This document shows, piece by piece, positions 40,544 to 51,629 of a stretch of DNA of 60,000 nt (its first letter is position 1; every line of letters begins with the position of its first letter). A program made the position numbers and the translations under genes. The stretch comes from Mesostigma viride. Taxonomy: Eukaryota > Streptophyta > Mesostigmatophyceae > Mesostigmatales > Mesostigmataceae. The DNA lies in contig RPFO01000644.1 in assembly GCA_009746045.1 (NCBI GenBank), positions 885,180 through 945,179 of the forward strand, in the 5' to 3' direction. Under the pieces are notes generated by a model, which ran no database searches, was not told the DNA's origin, and saw nothing but the letters and a program-made list of their open reading frames with translations.

Positions 40544-42855
40544 CTAGTGGCCATCCGTCTGATAGGTGCCACGAGAGGCCAGCAGGACCTCCAGGTAGGC
40601 CTGGTAGTGGGCCACATCCTCGACATTGTCATGCCTATCTACAGTGAGGAAAACATCGGCCCACACGCCGTCAGGAAAAAGGCCCAGAAAGGCCCAGTAA
40701 TACCTATGCTGCGTAAGAACGACCTGGCCACGGGCCCAGTCCAGGAAGCCACAGGCAAAGAGGCGAAGGAAAGGCTCTACCGCGATCAAACAGAGGGCCC
40801 GCAGGAGGAGGCGATGGTACCGGATCCGAGGGCGCAAACCCGTCGGGAAAACAGGTCCACCAGGGGCTCCACGTTGGACGGCCACATCCGGATGTGCCGA
40901 ACCTCTCGGGAGCGCCACCGACGAGCACACTGGCGCGACCCGAATGTCTCTAGGTAGTCGCTGGCCCGAGGAGGAGGGTGGCCACGGGAGTCTAGACCCT
41001 GGCCCGGGATAGGCGCCGGACGACGGGCATCCCACTCGAGGATGGGCTGGAGGACCGTGTGTACGCAGCACCCGGTACCGCAGGAAACTCTACCGTAAGG
41101 GCATCCGAAGCCATAATGCCCAGAGGCGGAGGGTAAGCCCACTGGAACCCACCGTAGGTGTCCAAGTCGTTGTGGCGCCTAGCCCAGCGATACAGAACGC
41201 GCCGAACCAGGATCTCACCCTGGAACACAGGATCAGCTAAAATAACCATGTCGAAAGGAGGCCGATCAGTCTCAATGGGTAGGCCACGATCCCGAGGCGC
41301 CCGACACACCTGGGAGAACCCGTAGGACATGGGCGAGATGGCAAGCTCAGCGGAGGCGCGCGGCAGGTCACACTGGCGGCAGGCGAGTGCGGACATACCA
41401 CATCCAGGCACGGGCGTGTCGCACGACTCCGGCGTCGCATGCACCACGGAAGGGGCCCTGTCCCGATCACCCTGGGACAACTCCCGGAGGGAATCGGCGG
41501 CGCGAGTGGCGCGAGGATCCTGACCGGTGGATCGAACAACCGCAGCCAAAGACCGCGAGGCCGAAGGGGCAGAGGCCGACGCAGGGGCCGAAGCAGGGGC
41601 GGGAGCCGACACCGACGCAGGTGGCACTGGTAAAACAGGAGGCCGCGCCGGACCCGAAGCCAGAGAGGGCCGTGACGGACCCGCCACCGACGCAGGCGCG
41701 CCGGTCTCCGTTGCCGGCGCACCCTCAGGCCACATATTGAAAATAGGGCCCGTAGGGACAGGCAGTCCGGCATAAGATTGGTTGCCATCCAAGCTCCAGT
41801 CGGGCACCGGAATCCTCTGCGGGGGACCACCCTCCCAAAGCCTGGGATGATCGCCCGTGTCGCTGAAGAAACCCCGAACTGGCTGTGAGGGCGCAGCGGG
41901 CGGCCCAGAGGGGCGACGGCGGGCACAGCCGAAGGGGCAGAAGACTCGCGGCGCGGCGCAGGAATGTCGGTCGCAGGCACGGAGGCAACCGGAGGTATCG
42001 GAGCCGCAGCAACCGAAGGCCGGGGTAGGGGGCGCCGGCGAAACCACAGGTGCCGAAACAACCGAAGGGGTAGGGGGCGCGGACACCACAGACACCCCAC
42101 CTGGCGTGGCCGGAGTCTGCGCTTGAGCCGCCAGGAAGGCCCCGAACGCCGTGGTCAGGGACTGAATCTGAGCCTGCATAGCCGAGACCGTCGCCGAAAG
42201 AGGATCAGGCAAACCCGAAGGGGTAGGCTCCACTGCAACACACCGGGTCGACCGAGGGGACGACGGGACCGGAGAGGGAGGAGCAGACGCCGAGGAGGCG
42301 GACGCAGCGCTCGAGGCAGAATATTCTGGAGTATAATGTACCTCGGCTGGGGCGCCCGTAGGGGCAGGACCACCAACTGCTAATCCCGCCGACTGATCAG
42401 CTATCTCCATGAATTCTACGGCCCGTAGAAGGTCGCAGGGGTTCTCATCTACCTCAGCATCACCCTCAGCCGGAAGCCAGGGAACACATCCCGTAGGCAG
42501 GAGCGGCCCACAGGGGTAGAGAGGTAGGAGAACACACGGGAGCACTGGAGAACCGCATCTATCTGTCCCAAGGCGGGACAGCGGGAACCACACCCTAACA
42601 AACAGTGCCCGGCATCGTCGAACCCGTGCAAAACAAGCTGGTGCGGCTCATCAGGGGAAGGACCGTACCACGTGACCCCAAAGAGGGCTGCCCTGACTAA
42701 ACCGCATGTTGGGCCTGGAGGGCCGGCTGCACAACGCCACCCGGGTAACTGGACCGCGACACCCAGCGGCCCGGAAGGGCCTCGAAATACAGCTCAGGGT
42801 CCGGTGGGGGCGGGGACGGCAGCGAGCTCTCAGCCGGAGGGGTAGGCTCTGACAT
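40544..42855 (-). pseudogene. Gypsy E1 third ORF in env position (frameshifted)
   Basis: Starts at the Met of MSEPTPPAESSLPSPPPPDP, about 76 nt after the chromodomain stop, and would encode about 770 residues. Order: a Pro-rich start; a Cys/His-containing block (HGFDDAGHCLLGCGSRC); an acidic segment (EGDAEVDENPCDLLRAVEFM); a long Ala/Pro/Ser-rich spacer with a short coiled coil (MQAQIQSLTTAFGAFLAAQA); a conserved block (PVRGFFSDTGDHPRLWEGGP, NQSYAGLPVPTGPIFNMWPE); then the conserved C-terminal region shared with E2. One-base indels near 42710, 42485, 41940 and 41062 break the frame. No signal peptide, transmembrane helix or known enzyme motif is seen, so this is not a typical env. Conservation in two copies argues for a real gene of the family. 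Confidence 0.75.
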
Positions 42856-42931
42856 GACGGCTGCGGAGGGGAGGGGACAACCAACCACCCGTCGACAGCA
42901 GACATAACATAAGAGAGGAGAAGGTCTACAA

Positions 42932-44457
42932 CTAGAGCTTATGCAGGGTTTTATACTCCTGCAGCAGGCGACTACACCCATCTAGCTCACTCTCCGTATA
43001 CCAGACCTTATCTACCTCACTACGAGCATACATCCACTTCACCTTATACTGGCGCTGGGTACCGCGGCCCTTTTTGATATCTCTATGGGCCACGATACCC
43101 TCTACCTCATCCTCTACCTCACCAGTATCCGGGTTATGCTCTAAAGGGGCAGGGGCTAATTCTCTACCAGCGAACGTGCTCTGATGATAGAGCTTCAGCT
43201 GGCTTCTATGAAAGGTGCGCGAGTGGGTCTGCCAAGAGGTAGGAATATCTATCTCATACAGAAATTACCTACTCTAGACAACACACGGAAGGGTCCTAAG
43301 AAGGCGGGCCTAAGTTTCACTTTCAGTTCAGCTTCGAACTTATGAGCGAAGCGGCCAACACGGGGGCCTTCTACTAAGACTAAATCTCCTATTTCTATCT
43401 CAGGTGCTCTTCTATCTAATGAGGCACGCAACCTAGCAAGGTATTTGGCCTGCGCCCTATGGTACCCTGCAATAGCGTTGTCGTGTGCATTCTTCATCTT
43501 ATCTAATAACGCCTGCACACCTTCTACAGTATCCCGGGACACATCATCCTTGTCCCTTAAAGGACTAGCTAAGAGAGAGGTAGGGGTAAGAGGTTGTCTA
43601 CCAGTATCTAGGAAGAAGGGCGTATAACCATGCGCAGCCTGAGGGCAGTTGTTAAGGGAAAACTCTACCAAACATAGATAATCCTCCCAATCACTCCCAG
43701 AGCCATTCACATAGTGACGCAGAGCTTCTTCCACTACCCTATTCAAACGTTCTACTAAATGAGACGAGGAGGAGTGGTAGGCAGTACCGAAGGTGACCTT
43801 GGTACCGATAGCAGCGAAGAACTGCTGCCAAAAATCAGAAGTAAATAACTTATCCTTATCACTAATAAACTGCCTACTCAAACCATGATATCTATATACG
43901 TTATTAAGGTATAGGCGTGCGCAATCGCGTGCGGTGAGTTCTAAGGGACACGGCACGAGATGACACATACGAGTAAAACGATCTACAAAAACAAGGATCT
44001 GGGCGTTACCTCTATCATTCTTCCTAAAAGGTCCTACAAAATCCATCATAATGGAGTCCCACGGCATGATGGGATCAGGTAAGGTCCTAGGCTCTGCTAT
44101 CTGTCCTACATTGTTGGGTTTCATCTCCTGGCAAGATTGACAGGTTCTAACATACTCATCTACATCCTTTAAAAGGGAAGGCCAGTAGTAAGAGCGGGCT
44201 ACTAGGTCCCGTACCCGTTTACCACCCTGATGAGCAGCTAAGTCATGCAACTCAAAGAGCAAGGAGGAGCGACAGATAGGAGGGACATACAGGCGCCATT
44301 GAGGGGGAGAATCTGCTATCTGCACATATAAAAATCCACCTACAAATTTACAAGGGTGCTTGCCTAATTGTTGGGGATGGGCAGCAATGGCAGCTAATGC
44401 TTCCGGCTCAGTGGCCGTAAATCTACTAATAAGGCGTTCAAGATCAGAGGTAGGCAT
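42932..44457 (-). pseudogene. Gypsy E1 integrase with C-terminal chromodomain (frameshifted)
   Basis: Integrase frame 43249-44457. The H2C2 zinc domain is HDLAAHQ...CQSCQ. The catalytic core shows D in MMDFVGPF, D in FISDKDKLF and E in SHLVERLNRVVEEAL, so the DDE triad is complete. A GPxR/L-type module follows (LRPAFLGPFRVLSRVGNF). There a one-base deletion relative to E2 creates a stop (NFCMR). Past it, the correct frame continues through SWQTHSRTFHRSQLKLY and the chromodomain VEGIVAHRDIKKGRG...QYKVKWMYA, ending LQEYKTLHKL and TAG at 42932. Chromodomains steer integration to methylated-histone chromatin, which fits the nesting here. Confidence 0.88.
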
Positions 44458-44566
44458 CGCTACAGAGGTATCCAGAACAGGTTTAAAGAGATCTCCTACC
44501 GCCTTGCCAAAGAGAAGGGGAGGTCCTAGAGGGACTATGTTTCATAAGACTTTCCTGACCTAGTCG

Positions 44567-47212
44567 CTATATGGCTAAGCGGTATAGAAATTTTATTTTT
44601 CCCCTCCCCCCCACCGAGGCCACAGGAAGGGCCTCACACGGGAGAGAGAGTCCTACGTGAGAAAGGAGATCAGGCATGCGAACAGCTGTATGAAAGAGGT
44701 AGGCATAGGATTCATCATCAGGTAGTTCACCATACGGGGTTACACCCATAGTAGTAGGAACTAGAGTAGTATTGAGAACATCAAGGTCCTCGAAAAAGGA
44801 GTAATCTGCACGACGGGAGAGTGCATCTGGTACTATGTTATCTACACCCTTAACATACTGAAGTTTAAAAGGGGAAAACTGTGCTAAAAACTCCATCCAG
44901 CGCGCTTGACGAGGGGTAAGGTTGGGTTGTGAGAGAAGATGGGTAAGAGGGACGGTGATCTGTCTGGATAACTAATCTATAAGGATCAATCTCACAGGGT
45001 TCATTCAGACAAACATCAAATTGAGCACCTTTAAGAAAGTGCTGCCACGCGTGGCAACAATACACCACAGCTAATAGTTCTGCTGGTGTACGGGATAGTT
45101 ACGCTCCGCAGGAAGCATTGTCCTAGAGATATACTCGATTGGCTGTAAGCCCTGACCCTGATCCTGGAGAAGGACGCCCCCTATAGCTACCTTGCTAGCA
45201 TCTGTAGCTACAACAAAGGGTTTAGTAGTATCCGGTAGGATGAGTACGGGAGGGGAGAGGAGTAGGGATTTTAGACACTGAAAAGCCGACTGACATTCAC
45301 TACTCCAAACAAAGGGGATATCCTTCTTTAATAGATGATTAATAGGGGCTGCTATAGTTGCGAAACGCGGGATAAAACGCCTATAGTAAGAAGCAATTCC
45401 TAGAAAACTACGTACACCTTTAACGTCGGTAGGGGTAGGCCATTCCTGAATTGACTTAGTCTTATCCGGGTCGGTAGCAACCCCGGCATCTGACAGAACG
45501 TGCCCTAAAAATGGGACACTTCTACCAGAGCGAACTTTAGCACGGCGCGCCCATAAAGAATTTTCAGCCATGATTTCTAATACTTTCTTTAAATCACGTA
45601 GGTGCGTTTCAAAATCAGGAGAATAAATAAGGATATCATCTAAGTAAGCTTGAGCACAAGAACGGTCATGCTCAGATAAAGAAACAGAGGAGAAGGAAGG
45701 ATCCTTTAAATCAGAGGACACTTGAGGAAGGTGGGAATTTCCCATAACAGGTCTAAGCACTTCATTCATTAACATTTGGAAAGAGGCAGGAGAGTTACAG
45801 AGTCCCATAGCCGCTACTCTAAACTGGTAATGCCCAAAAGGGGTAGCAAAGGCGGTTTTGTGGCAATCCTCAGGAGCTATACGTAGTTGCCAAAAACCAT
45901 CCGCACAATCTAGTACTGTGAAACAGGTAGAACCTTTAACCTTATTAAATATATCATCAATACGAGGTAGAGGGTATTTAGACTTCACAGTAATATCGTT
46001 TAACTTCCTATAATCAGTAACTAGGCGAAACTTGCCATTTGGCTTAGGAACTAACAGGACACCAGCGGAGTAGGGGGAGTTACTAGGCTCTATCAATCCT
46101 GCTTCTAATAGTGATACTAAAATCTGTTTTAGTTCCTTTAATTCGGTAGGGCCCATTCTATACATCGGAGAGTGCGTAGGAACTGCACCGTCCTTGATAA
46201 CTACACGGTGTAAAACAGAACGAGGAGGAGGATAAGAAGGAGTCTTTTCTTCAAATACTTTTGAGGAATCTATCACAGCCATGTATCTTACTATTTCATT
46301 TTCAGTAAATCCCACTCCTATTGTATCCACTGTATTTACATCTATATCCACACTATTATTAGTGATAGGTATCTCTTGTACTTCTAACTGAAGGAACATA
46401 CATAATAGGTATCCATATTCCTTTAGTTCAGATCGCAATTCGTCATTGGACATTAATACTTCAGGTATAGGTCTCACAGGAGGATCAACAGGTGTAGGAG
46501 GAGTAATATCTACCAAGGATAAATTTTCTAATCTATAATGACGTTCCGGTACCCAGTAAGAGCTATCTGGAAACCAAATGACCATAGTATCATAATTAAT
46601 AGTAATCTTATTATCCTGGTGCCAATCTAATCCTAGTAATACATCAGCTGTAGTGATAGGGCCTATAGTGGCCGTCAGGTTGACCGTACGTCCTTGTATG
46701 ACCAGGGGAAGGGACACCGTACCCGGGGAATGACTGGTGCGACCGTCAGCATAATGGACAGTGACAGTTTTTGTGTGAGGGGTAGGGACTAGTCCTAAAC
46801 GCCTAACTAGGGCCTCGCTCACAAAGGAGCTAGCCGCACCGCTATCCACTAACACAGAGACATTCAAGAGTTCATCAGCATGCAAGAAGGGGTCTACAAC
46901 AGTATGAGGGACGGTTAAGCCACCATTCAAGAACATAAGAGGACGCACACGTAGTGGTAGGGATGATTCAGCTCCTACAGAGGTTATAAAAACAGGCAAG
47001 CAAAAATTATTATCTGGGGTACTATCTAAGGACCTGTCCAGGTTACCCCCGGCTGACAGGCCTACTGTTCCCCCTCCCCCCCAAATCCATAGGAACGAAC
47101 CCCGAAGAAGACCCTGGCGGAAAAGCCACTGCTGGAGGGTCACGAGGGATTGAAGAGGGTGCGGGAGCCTGATTATCATAGGGGAACCCTGGGGATCCTG
47201 TCTGCACAGCAT
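44567..47212 (-). pseudogene. Gypsy E1 pol: protease, reverse transcriptase, RNase H (frameshifted)
   Basis: The main frame is 45071-47212. The protease has VLVDSGAASSFVSEAL and VLLGLDWH. The reverse transcriptase has LLVPKPNGKFRLVTDYRKL, FTVLDCADGFWQLRI, FGHYQFRVAAMGLCNSP and AYLDDILIYS (YLDD active site), then GVRSFLGIASYYRRFIP. RNase H begins VVATDASKVAIGGVLLQDQ. A frameshift near 45090 moves the reading to AELLAVVYCCHAWQHFLKGA, and a one-base insertion after TDHRP (about 44950) moves it to ARWMEFLAQFSPFKLQYVKG, which continues to a stop at 44567. The gene copies the element's RNA and processes polyprotein. It is inactive here because of at least two frame breaks, and of a further break before the integrase. 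Confidence 0.93.
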
Positions 47213-47411
47213 TCAGCCTACTAGGGGTAGCTGAAGGAATGCGTCCTGAAGTGGGACGAATAGGAGCACGCTGAGGGGTACGAGGAGGGCGAGCGTCGGG
47301 ATGAGGGGGAGCACCCGAAAGGAACTTGGGGCACTCACGTTTAAGATGACCTACTTCCTTACAATGATAGCAGGTGATATGAGAGACATCCAGAGCTGAA
47401 AGGTCAGTCAC
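47043..47411 (-). CDS. Gypsy E1 nucleocapsid zinc knuckle
   Basis: Contains CYHCKEVGHLKREC, a perfect CCHC (CX2CX4HX4C) knuckle, followed by a Pro-rich tail ending FVPMDLGGRG. It overlaps the gag end in another frame and the pol start in a third, the last shift lying at a G-run (47080-47094). In an intact element these would be one gag or gag-pol product. Whether one of the shifts is programmed cannot be decided from a single damaged copy. Confidence 0.85.
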   Translation of the reverse strand: MTDLSALDVSHITCYHCKEVGHLKRECPKFLSGAPPHPDARPPRTPQRAPIRPTSGRIPSATPSRLNAVQTGSPGFPYDNQAPAPSSIPRDPPAVAFPPGSSSGFVPMDLGGRGNSRPVSRG

Positions 47412-48790
47412 ACAATATCTAATTCTTCTACATAGGAGTTCTCCTCCTCAGGGGTAAGGCTAATATTATTAATACGGGAACGGGTAGGAAGAGAAGGCGT
47501 GGAGAAGAAATCTGCTACTCGTAAAAGATGCTGGCGCACATGCTTGAGGGGCAGGTCAGTAAAACGGTAGGCAGAGAACTGGCGCTTGACTTCACGCAAT
47601 AAGGGTCTACTGAGGCCCTGAAGGAAGCGGGCACGTACTTCTGCGCCCGACAAATCCCTAATTCGTACCATCTGGGCATCAAACTCTTTCATATATTCTT
47701 TGAAGGATTTGGTACCCTGCTGCAAGGTACCAAAGGCTAATCTATCCTGCCAATCTGCATCGGGAGGGACTAAATGGTTCTCTAAACGCTTGAACAATTC
47801 TGCTACAGAGTTTGGGTAGGCATGAGAGGCAAGAGACTCACACTGGATGAGGTTAGCAAGCTCAGGAGTAATGCAGGTAGTAAGATAATGAGGAACTAGT
47901 ACAGCATCAGAGAGGCGCCACCTATTGTGGTTCTGCCAGGACTCTGTGTTCTGGGTGAGCAACATAATGAAGGTGAAAAACTGTTGAGGGGTAGACTTGA
48001 CATCCAGCTTAGGAAGGTTGGCAAAGAGGGGAAGAGCAGGAGGCTTAGGGGGATTAGAAGAATCAGTTTTTCCCATAGGGCCACTATCTTCCACTGCTAC
48101 ATAAGCGGGATAGAAGGAAGGGATAGGAAAAGTCTTGGGTAGGGGTCTAGAGGGAGCCACCGTTTCAGGATGGTGCCCATAGGAGAAGGGAACAGTATAT
48201 TGCTCACGAAGAGAGGAGTAGGCAAAATGATCATAATTCCTATCATCTAGGGGCATGGTACTGAAATCATTATTAACTTCTAAATCAGCCACACGGGTAG
48301 GGACCTGGGCAGCCTCATAGGCCGTCTCAGGGTAGGACCAGGAAGCAGGTGGGTAAAAGGGAACTGCACTAGGGCGCCCAGAAGGGCCGACAGGGGCCGA
48401 GGTACGACCCGTGTTAATGGCAGGCATTGAAGGCACAGGGTGGGAAGGAGGCCTAGAAGCATTGTTAGTGAGTGAGGACCTGCTGGAGGGGTGAGCCAAG
48501 GTTGCAGAAGGGGCAGGGGCCTGGTTCACAGCAAAAGAAGGTGCATCACTAAATCTGACTTGTGAAATACGTTGTTCATAGGTAGGTGGGGTAATTGAGG
48601 GACGACGGCGACCACCAGCAACAGGAGAAGGAGGTGAGGTACGCAGAATACCTTGAGGAGTGAGATGGTGTACCGTTTCCAAGGAGTCCCGTCTGTTACC
48701 ACGAGTAATGTTATCGTTATTATTAGTATTATTATTATTATTATTATTATTGGTAGGTATAGGCGACATCTCTCCACCCACTGGATCCAT
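47408..48790 (-). CDS. Gypsy E1 gag (capsid)
   Basis: 460 residues from MDPVGGEMSPIPTNNNN. The Asn run is coded by an (AAT)n microsatellite at about 48716-48749. The N-terminal 230 residues are Pro/Ser-rich. The capsid region (about 245-440) has LPLFANLPKLDVKSTPQQFF, AYPNSVAELFKRLENHLVPP and FKEYMKEFDAQMVRIRDLSG followed by ARFLQGLSRPLLREVKRQF. This matches the retrotransposon gag fold of Ty3 elements. It ends YVEELDIV and TGA, overlapping the zinc-knuckle frame by a few bases. Pyrimidine tracts with AG just before the ATG (minus strand, about 48795-48850) look like intron acceptors in the leader. Confidence 0.9.
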   Translation of the reverse strand: MDPVGGEMSPIPTNNNNNNNNTNNNDNITRGNRRDSLETVHHLTPQGILRTSPPSPVAGGRRRPSITPPTYEQRISQVRFSDAPSFAVNQAPAPSATLAHPSSRSSLTNNASRPPSHPVPSMPAINTGRTSAPVGPSGRPSAVPFYPPASWSYPETAYEAAQVPTRVADLEVNNDFSTMPLDDRNYDHFAYSSLREQYTVPFSYGHHPETVAPSRPLPKTFPIPSFYPAYVAVEDSGPMGKTDSSNPPKPPALPLFANLPKLDVKSTPQQFFTFIMLLTQNTESWQNHNRWRLSDAVLVPHYLTTCITPELANLIQCESLASHAYPNSVAELFKRLENHLVPPDADWQDRLAFGTLQQGTKSFKEYMKEFDAQMVRIRDLSGAEVRARFLQGLSRPLLREVKRQFSAYRFTDLPLKHVRQHLLRVADFFSTPSLPTRSRINNISLTPEEENSYVEELDIV

Positions 48791-48881
48791 CTTTAATTAC
48801 GTAAAGGAATAGGAATCTAGAAGAAAGCAACAAAGGAAAAAGGAAAAACCTTGAAGGTCTGAAGCAAGAACAAAATTAAAA

Positions 48882-49071
48882 TCAATCCTTTTTAACAACG
48901 GTAATGGATAGGGAACCAAACTCCAAAGTGAGAGGAGTATCTGAAGCAGATGCAGATGCAGCCCGTTTAGGGGGAGAAGAAGGAGGGGTAGCAAAGACTA
49001 GAGCTTCTACTGGAGGACGACCATGAGGAATAGGGCGTACATGCAGGCCTAATTCTGTTTGGCTATGATCT
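48882..49071 (-). CDS. Gypsy E1 ORF0, C-terminal part
   Basis: The minus-strand frame reads KDHSQTELGLHVRPIPHGRP, ALVFATPPSSPPKRAASASA, and ends SITVVKKD and a stop, about 90 nt before the gag ATG. It appears to continue the HBD ORF from 51034-51176, interrupted by repeat X. The segment is Ser/Pro/Ala-rich, so probably a flexible tail. Whether it is normally a separate ORF0 or is spliced to gag is unknown. Confidence 0.5.
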
Positions 49072-51033
49072 TTCATGTCCCACGTAGCTCCCACAAAAAC
49101 CAGCATCTTCATTACAATAAGTGGAAGCATACATGTGACACTAATTGACATGCCCGGAGGCACGCCGTTCAAGGCCCTTCATGAAGTACGTTGCCCTAGA
49201 GGCAACCAAGACACGGGTGGGTGGGTGGGGAGCAAAGAAAGAGGCCGACAAAACCAGCCAGAGCGGCTTTTAGTCGCAAAACCTCCCTTATCCCTAGCTA
49301 ACTGACGTCATTAAACCCTTATGTTTAGTGGATGCTAGTAAGACGCTAACCGTACAGACCGGGGGTAGAATATCCCGAATCTGCACGGCTAGTATTAAAT
49401 AATGCGTAGGTTGTTCTTTTCAGGGGCACTGCACCTCACGCCCCGTTCCGCCCGGGTATAATCAACCCAAGCGCGGAACGCACATTTTATTTAATTCATT
49501 TTTCAACCATGCACTATATTGCATCTACTAATCACAAAAGCTCTAGCCAAACAGGCTGCTACGAGTAAACACTACGACCTATAAGCCGCTCATCCAGCGG
49601 CCTCTTGTTCCCGCATTCACGTATAGAAGAAACTCCGTTCAAAGAACCCCGATTCATGTCCCACGTAGCTCCCACAAAAACCAGCATCTTCATTACAATA
49701 AGTGGAAGCATACATGTGACACTAATTGACATGCCCGGAGGCACGCCGTTCAAGGCCCTTCATGAAGTACGTTGCCCAATCACCCCCGCCCTGGCTTTCC
49801 CTTGAAGCCGCACTCCACCTTGCTCGTTGTCACAAGTGACCGCCCTGCCGCAAAACGGGAGCCCCCCCACATCGGGAGGCGTGTGCCCGGCGGCTGTGGA
49901 TGCATGGCCAGGCCCAAAAAGGCCCAGCGCATTTGCACTGCGATTGCGCACGGCCAGCCTATCATGACCCCTCTCGGGGCCCCGAGTCAGTACCGCTATG
50001 GCCGTCTCCCCATAGACCCGGGGTGCTTCGAGAAAAAACGTGGACCTAGCCCAGGCCCCGCCAGCCCGGATGCCCGAGGCCACAGCCCCAGGCACCTGGC
50101 TGAACGAGAGTCCGTTCAGCCAAGACCACATTCCCCCCCGAGGTTTCTATGCGTGGGGAAAAAATTTCTAGCTTAGGCGCTTTTCCCATCGCCGTCCCCA
50201 GCCCCAACCACCCCCCCAACGGCGGAAGGCAATTGCAAAGTTTGCTGGCCAGCAGCAATTTCCGAAGAAAAAGCCGCAGGCCGCGGACCGAGACACGGGT
50301 CGCCAGTGCCAGCCATCCGGCTCCAACCCGGGGTGCAAGCATCCCCAGGTACGGAGCACCAGCTCGCGCACTGGGCCGACCAAGCGACAGTTGAGCACCT
50401 GTCACGGCATCCGGCCCACCAAAGACCCCAAGCTGGGGAAAAGGTGCGGACCGGAGGTAATCATTTTCTTTTCTTTTAGTTAACCGGGCGAGGAACTACG
50501 CCTGGCCGGTTAACAACTGGAAGTCTCACCACTGGCCAAGTGGCCAGTGCAACCAGTGCTTTTGGGATTTTGCTCCGCAGCACCCATAGCTGCGGCTGCC
50601 GCCGCAACGACAACGAGCAAAGAAAGAGGCCGACAAAACCAGCCAGAGCGGCTTTTAGTCGCAAAACCTCCCTTATCCCTAGCTAACTGACGTCATTAAA
50701 CCCTTATGTTTAGTGGATGCTAGTAAGACGCTAACCGTACAGACCAGGGGTAGAATATCCCGAATCTGCACGGCTAGTATTAAATAATGCGTAGGTTGTT
50801 CTTTTCAGGGGCACTGCACCTCACGCCCCGTTCCGCCCGGGTATAATCAACCCAAGCGCGGAACGCACATTTTATTTAATTCATTTTTCAACCATGCACT
50901 ATATTGCATCTACTAATCACAAAAGCTCTAGCCAAACAGCTACGAGTAAACACTACGACCTATAAGCCGCTCATCCAGCGGCCTCTTGTTCCCGCATTCA
51001 CGTATAGAAGAAACTCCGTTCAAAGAACCCCGA
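49072..51033. mobile_element. Composite repeat X, copy 1
   Basis: Order P1 (49072-49196), a 33-bp G-rich spacer, R1 (49230-49652), P2 (49653-49777), Q (49778-50614), R2 (50615-51033). P is 125 bp beginning TTCATGTCCCACGTAGCTCC; R is about 420 bp beginning GAGCAAAGAAAGAGGCCGAC. It interrupts ORF0 of E1. A second copy with the same order is at 56836-58492. No transposase is recognised, and Q has long open frames on both strands without known motifs. It may be a tandemly rearranged P-Q-R element. Confidence 0.8.
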
Positions 51034-51176
51034 ATAAGGAACTGCTGAGCTGCTTCGAAGGACATAAATTTCTTATACCTAATTACGTTGTATACACGAT
51101 TCTGAACGATCTTTCTAGCGTCGGACCAAGAAAGGAAAATGGAGGACCATTGAGGCGTAATCACTACGTAATATTT
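51034..51176 (-). CDS. Gypsy E1 ORF0: RNase H1-type hybrid-binding domain
   Basis: The minus strand reads KYYVVITPQWSSIFLSWSDA, RKIVQN, then RYKKFMSFEAAQQFL. This fits the N-terminal hybrid-binding domain of RNase H1 (YYVV, IFLSW, YKKFxSxEAA) along its full length of about 47 residues. It lies upstream of gag, as does the HBD ORF of family D. There is no start codon directly before it. An AG (TCTAG, about 51181) suggests the domain is an exon joined to an upstream one. The ORF is broken by insertion X right after QQFL. Expected role: binding the RNA/DNA hybrid or double-stranded RNA during packaging or reverse transcription (inferred). Confidence 0.6.
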
Positions 51177-51629
51177 AGCTAGACTATTATCGCTAGCTAG
51201 AAGAATGGGAAGGAGCAGTAAAAGATCGCCGCTGGCTCATGGTAACGCACCTGGTAGGTCTGGAGTAGTCAAATGAGGAGAACGAGGAGAAGGCGACTTA
51301 TCTCGGGTGTCTGAAACCGAACCAGATTGACGACGCACGCAGGGACGAGGTTTCCAGCGCCAGGTGGTCGTAAGTATCCGGTTTCAAGAATTCTGCGTCC
51401 GGCGATGGGTCGTCTAAGTACAAAGCAGGCAAGATGCAGAAAAAGCGTAATCTACGAGACGCTAGCCGTCTCTCTATCGTCGAACAAAAACCATCACCTG
51501 TCTACGGCAGGAAACAACATTTCTCAGGAAAACGAAACGAGGAAAAGGAGCTATCTAGAAAAGGATTTTCCGCTTCGGGCAGGTCTATCTTCTAGGCAGG
51601 GCGTGTCCTGAATCAGGCAGCACTACCCC
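51177..51629 (-). other. 5' leader of gypsy E1, inner part
   Basis: Non-coding sequence between the HBD exon and the palindromic insertion. It may hold an upstream exon of ORF0. None could be assigned. Confidence 0.4.

Noticed and set aside
41237-42100. 287-codon minus-strand frame within the third ORF
   Set aside because: Arg/Pro/Leu-rich alternative frame of the Ala/Pro spacer; it is not the conserved frame.
40544-42855. Calling the third gypsy ORF an envelope gene
   Set aside because: Position alone suggests env; no signal peptide, fusion peptide or convincing transmembrane helix is visible.
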